DNA of 8,387 nucleotides from Flavobacteriales bacterium UBA2426 (lineage in GTDB: Bacteria > Bacteroidota > Bacteroidia > Flavobacteriales_F > PHOS-HE28): positions 8,470-16,856 of the forward strand of contig DDRC01000256.1 in the NCBI GenBank assembly GCA_002342985.1, written 5' to 3'. Each line of letters opens with the position of its first letter. Positions within the stretch are counted from its first letter, which is position 1. Position numbers and translations under genes: made by a program. Positions 6,658 through 8,387 of this stretch are shown here, one piece after another. Below the pieces are notes generated by a model that saw nothing but the letters and a program-made list of their open reading frames with translations, searched no databases and had not been told where the DNA came from.

Positions 6658-7074
6658 TCACTGGAGCTGCAACTCCTCTCGAACGCGGTCAAGGGTGGGA
6701 TCGCTGTTGTCGGTCTCATGCGCTCCGTAGTACACTTCAGCGACCACGTCCGTGACTTTCACCACGCTCCGTTCCGCTTCGAAATCATTCTCGAAAAGCG
6801 CAATGTGCTCCTTTCGCAGCCTGTCGGCGTGGATGTCGATATAGCGCTGGTAGTCATCCATGGACTCGCACTTATACTCGACAACATACCGCGCGAATCC
6901 CGCCTGTAATGGCTTCTGTCTTTTAGCTTCGGGCACTTCACGCACTTTATGGAAATCGAAGCTCAGGAAGCATCCTGTGTCCAGGACGGACCTGATATGA
7001 CCGTCCAGCATGTACCTGACCCATTCGGCTTCGCGGCTCTCGCGAATATCGATGGTGACATCATAGCGTACCAT
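6658..7074 (-). CDS. DUF4286-like protein
   Basis: A 138-aa protein of unknown biochemical function. The first 105 residues follow the DUF4286 pattern: a starting strand MVRYDVTIDI, a helix around EAEWVRYMLDGHIRSVLDTGCF (16-36), a strand ARYVVEYKCES (61-71) followed by MDDYQRYIDIHADRLRKEHIALF (72-94) and a closing segment FEAERSVVKV. This suggests a ferredoxin-like alpha/beta fold of the dimeric-barrel kind. DUF4286 proteins are usually about 100 aa; here about 30 extra acidic or polar residues follow (GAHETDNSDPTLDRVREELQLQ). The start ATG (7074) lies 5 nt after the upstream stop, and the cyclase gene begins 9 nt downstream, so all three are probably co-translated from one mRNA. It could be a small regulator or cofactor for the cyclase; nothing in the sequence proves this. 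Confidence 0.78.
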   Translation of the reverse strand: MVRYDVTIDIRESREAEWVRYMLDGHIRSVLDTGCFLSFDFHKVREVPEAKRQKPLQAGFARYVVEYKCESMDDYQRYIDIHADRLRKEHIALFENDFEAERSVVKVTDVVAEVYYGAHETDNSDPTLDRVREELQLQ

Positions 7075-7079
7075 GGCCG

Positions 7080-7760
7080 TCAGTTTTGTGGACCTTCTGA
7101 GGTCCGTGTCAATCGAACTCTTCCCTGTTTCCTTGTCGAATATCCTGCCACTTTGTTCAGGAAGATCTCATCCCCTAAACTGGGAACGTCCTTGGGTTTT
7201 GGCTCTTGCTCGTGCCTGTAGGTGAAATCGCCTTCGAACACGGTCACCTCGTTCTCCGGCGCTTCCACCACCTGTAGAATGCTCTCCCCAACGATACGCA
7301 CCCTGGATTTGCTCAGGAATGCCGTGGAGGGAACAGTGTATTCGTAGCGATAGGTATCCTCCTTGCCATCGGCTCCCGGAATGACCATCAGGCTCGGTGA
7401 GGTCCATTCCAAAGGTATCTTCAGGTTCACGGCCTTGCGCATGGCCTGCTCATCCGTATCTGTCGCACTCGCTCTCACTTTCCAAAGGCGTTGTGCTTTA
7501 ACGCGCAAACATGGCTTCCCATTGTCATCGACATCCTCATAAATGGTGGCAACACCGCCATGCATATTGCACGGCACCCCATGATTATCGGGCTCTCTCA
7601 TGAAATACTCTCCCGGTGGTAGCTTACACCAGTATTTAAAGGTGCCTACCGCATTGAGCTTCGGCTTTGCAGCACGGGGTCGATGGTGGGTTAGGTGACC
7701 AACCCCCTGTCTTGCAGCGCCTTGCTTCTTCATTCTGAATGCGAATATGGCGAATATCAT
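7080..7760 (-). CDS. Uncharacterised protein, first gene of the cyclase operon
   Basis: I do not recognise this family. The protein is up to 226 aa if ATG 7760 is used. ATG 7733 (residue 10, MKKQGAARQG) is an equally plausible start, and no Shine-Dalgarno sequence decides between them. Residues 11-45 are rich in Lys, Arg and His and look unstructured. The region 48-185 alternates short strands (LPPGEYFM, GVATIYEDV, PCLRVKAQRLWKVRA, DTYRYEYTV, RVRIVGESILQVVE, NEVTVFEGDFTYRHE) and is probably a beta-rich domain. No transmembrane span, signal peptide, TIR or known nuclease motif is visible; the N-terminal MIFAIFAF is too short for a membrane helix. Its stop lies 5 nt before the DUF4286-like start, so it leads the operon. 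A cyclic-nucleotide-responsive effector or a substrate-binding partner is possible but speculative. Confidence 0.7.
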   Translation of the reverse strand: MIFAIFAFRMKKQGAARQGVGHLTHHRPRAAKPKLNAVGTFKYWCKLPPGEYFMREPDNHGVPCNMHGGVATIYEDVDDNGKPCLRVKAQRLWKVRASATDTDEQAMRKAVNLKIPLEWTSPSLMVIPGADGKEDTYRYEYTVPSTAFLSKSRVRIVGESILQVVEAPENEVTVFEGDFTYRHEQEPKPKDVPSLGDEIFLNKVAGYSTRKQGRVRLTRTSEGPQN

Positions 7761-7798
7761 GATTCATACAAAGGACTTGCCAATCGCTTATCCACCAG

Positions 7799-7820
7799 CC
7801 CCTGTTCCTGATGAACGGGG
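7799..7820. promoter_or_regulatory. Hairpin upstream of the cyclase operon
   Basis: CCCC(T)GTTC (7799-7807) pairs with GAACGGGG (7813-7820): an 8-bp stem with one bulged T and a 5-nt loop. It lies about 40 nt upstream of the first possible start codon of the minus-strand operon, so it could form in the mRNA leader or act as an operator-like site. The function is unknown. Confidence 0.35.
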
Positions 7821-7824
7821 AACT

Positions 7825-7851
7825 GAAGCGCTAACCCCCCGCAGGGCCTCC
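7825..7851 (+). repeat. 27-bp direct repeat, left copy
   Basis: Matches 8340-8366 at 24 of 27 bases; both share the core CCCCCCGCAGGG. It lies 264 nt upstream of the DUF1737-like gene. The right half (GCAGGGCCTCCTTCGG) looks like a degraded version of the hairpin family seen at 7890-7918 and 8354-8384. Confidence 0.7.
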
Positions 7852-7862
7852 TTCGGAAAACG

Positions 7863-7941
7863 CTGCTCAGGTCCGAACTTCAAATCTCCGCAGGGTCTTC
7901 CGTCTTCGGAGACCCTGCGCAACAACCCCGGACCTGGGCAG
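7863..7941. repeat. Nested stem-loop element (about 79 nt)
   Basis: An outer stem pairs 7863-7875 with 7929-7941 (13 bp, one T-G wobble, core CAGGTCCG/CGGACCTG). Inside it an inner hairpin pairs 7890-7897 (GCAGGGTC) with 7911-7918 (GACCCTGC), continuing through T7898-A7910 and CCG/CGG (7900-7902 with 7907-7909) to a TCTT loop, with T7899 bulged. The inner hairpin has a close relative at 8354-8384. This may be a REP/MITE-like dispersed element or a structured RNA; no T-run supports a simple terminator. Confidence 0.65.
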
Positions 7942-7988
7942 GCCTCATGAACCGCCGAGGGTCTGTATGCCCCCCAAGCAGCCAGCAG

Positions 7989-8004
7989 GCCACCGGCCGG
8001 TGGC
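7989..8004. repeat. 16-bp perfect palindrome
   Basis: GCCACCGGCCGGTGGC reads the same on both strands with no spacer. It sits about 110 nt before the DUF1737-like start. A perfect dyad in an upstream region may be an operator for a dimeric regulator, but in such GC-rich DNA it could also be part of a structured repeat. Confidence 0.5.
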
Positions 8005-8114
8005 TTGGTGGCCGCCTTGGCCCCTGGGCCTTCCGCATCCGCCGGATCCACCGGCTCTCCTTCCCGTGCACCGCTTGGCCCGTGCGGCCGTAGTTTGGCC
8101 CAAAGCGATGCGCG

Positions 8115-8327
8115 ATGAGCTACACGATCTTCTCTGCCTGGTATGACACCATGTCCGGCAAGCCCAGCTTCGAGGACGCGCTCAAGAGCCTGGTGGGCTC
8201 GGTGAGCAAGGCGCTGGAGGAAGGCTGGGAACCCGTTGGTGGCGTGGCCACCCGCGTGGATGGGAAGGACCGCTACCAATACGTGATGCAGGCGATGATG
8301 AAACGGCCGGCGGCCGGGCAGGGCTGA
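8115..8327 (+). CDS. DUF1737-like small protein
   Basis: A 70-aa protein of unknown function. The core FEDALKSLVGSVSKALEEGWEPVGGVATRVDG (18-49) followed by RYQYVMQAMMKR fits the short DUF1737 pattern, in which a helix is followed by a conserved GW-P-GG and a strand ending in a Gln-x-Met/hydrophobic-Lys tail. It has no signal peptide or membrane span. The ATG at 8115 starts the conserved part; the ATG at 8108 is out of frame. It is GC-rich with the same codon style as hsdM, so it is probably native to the host rather than part of the imported operons. It stands alone between two copies of a 27-bp repeat and is followed 26 nt after its stop by a strong hairpin. Confidence 0.75.
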   Translation: MSYTIFSAWYDTMSGKPSFEDALKSLVGSVSKALEEGWEPVGGVATRVDGKDRYQYVMQAMMKRPAAGQG

Positions 8328-8339
8328 GGCTCGGCCTCG

Positions 8340-8366
8340 GAAGCACTAGCCCCCCGCAGGGTCTCC
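8340..8366 (+). repeat. 27-bp direct repeat, right copy
   Basis: The counterpart of 7825-7851 (24 of 27 identical, same orientation, 515 nt apart). Together the two copies bracket the nested stem-loop, the palindrome and the DUF1737-like gene. This copy leads directly into the intact hairpin at 8354-8384. Confidence 0.7.
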
Positions 8367-8384
8367 GTCTTCGGCCCCCTGCGG
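8354..8384. repeat. GC-rich hairpin after the DUF1737-like gene
   Basis: CCGCAGGG (8354-8361) pairs perfectly with CCCTGCGG (8377-8384), with an inner CCG-TCTT-CGG hairpin (8365-8374). It shares the GCAGGGTCT start and the CCGTCTTCGG centre with the inner hairpin at 7890-7918. It begins 26 nt after the stop of the DUF1737-like gene and could end its transcript, but the window stops before any T-run could be seen. Confidence 0.6.
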
Positions 8385-8387
8385 CGC

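Larger units (their letters stand above)
7761..8114. other. Divergent non-coding region with dense inverted repeats
   Basis: This 354-nt stretch lies between the starts of the minus-strand cyclase operon and the plus-strand DUF1737-like gene, so it should contain promoters for both. I see no convincing gene: the open frames here are GC-driven. It holds a small hairpin (7799-7820), one arm of a direct repeat (7825-7851), a nested stem-loop (7863-7941) and a 16-bp palindrome (7989-8004). The right half (about 7960-8100) is extremely G+C-rich with many short self-complementary runs such as GGCCCCTGGGCC. No clear Bacteroidota-type promoter (TTTG and TAnnTTTG about 19 nt apart) could be fixed. Confidence 0.6.

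Noticed and set aside
7750..7790. Possible Bacteroidota promoter (TTTG about 19 nt before TATTCG) for the cyclase operon
   Set aside because: The downstream box does not match TAnnTTTG well, and it would lie inside the longest possible coding frame.
7788..8279. Minus-strand frame of 163 codons across the divergent region
   Set aside because: It runs through inverted repeats and antisense to the DUF1737-like gene. Its composition is what GC-rich DNA gives by chance.
7825..8387. CRISPR-like repeated units
   Set aside because: There are only two or three diverged, unevenly spaced copies with internal hairpins and no uniform spacers.

Overview
The window looks like an accessory defence region of a fairly GC-rich bacterium. 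A Bacteroidota member is the best guess: one gene resembles DUF4286, a family common in that phylum, and most starts lack a clear Shine-Dalgarno sequence. This assignment is an inference of moderate to low confidence. Composition is patchy: the hsdR and hsdM parts are GC-rich with a uniform codon style, while the glycosylase-like gene, the two target-recognition domains, the HEPN-like gene and the minus-strand operon are visibly more AT-rich. That pattern fits assembly from transferred pieces.

Positions 1-5855 (+ strand) hold a tightly packed Type I restriction-modification operon. In order these are the C-terminal half of hsdR (helicase motor end plus C-terminal domain), a small uracil-DNA-glycosylase-superfamily protein, one 1016-aa polypeptide fusing HsdM to a complete two-TRD HsdS and ending in an AT-hook plus a winged-helix-like domain, a TIGR02391/HypothYmh protein with an RNxxxH HEPN-type nuclease signature, and a 37-codon scrap resembling the conserved coiled coil of a different HsdS. 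Junctions are 1-nt overlap, 5-nt gap, 4-nt overlap and 9-nt gap, so the genes are probably co-transcribed and partly translationally coupled. Methylation (MS fusion) and cleavage (HsdR) form the core. The glycosylase-like and HEPN-like proteins look like added weapons, one perhaps against modified DNA and the other perhaps an RNA-cutting back-up.

Positions 5856-5931 are a short gap between convergent genes. Positions 5932-7760 (- strand) form a compact three-gene operon transcribed towards the hsd operon: an unrecognised 226-aa protein, a DUF4286-like 138-aa protein, and a stand-alone class III nucleotide cyclase with its metal and transition-state residues intact. The cyclase is reminiscent of Pycsar anti-phage signalling, but no membrane or TIR effector is visible, so any such system would be of a new type.

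Positions 7761-8114 are a non-coding divergent region rich in inverted repeats, including a nested stem-loop of about 79 nt and a 16-bp perfect palindrome. A small DUF1737-like gene follows (8115-8327, +). It is bracketed by two copies of a 27-bp direct repeat that form the edge of a GC-rich hairpin family. No tRNA, rRNA, CRISPR array or transposase was found.
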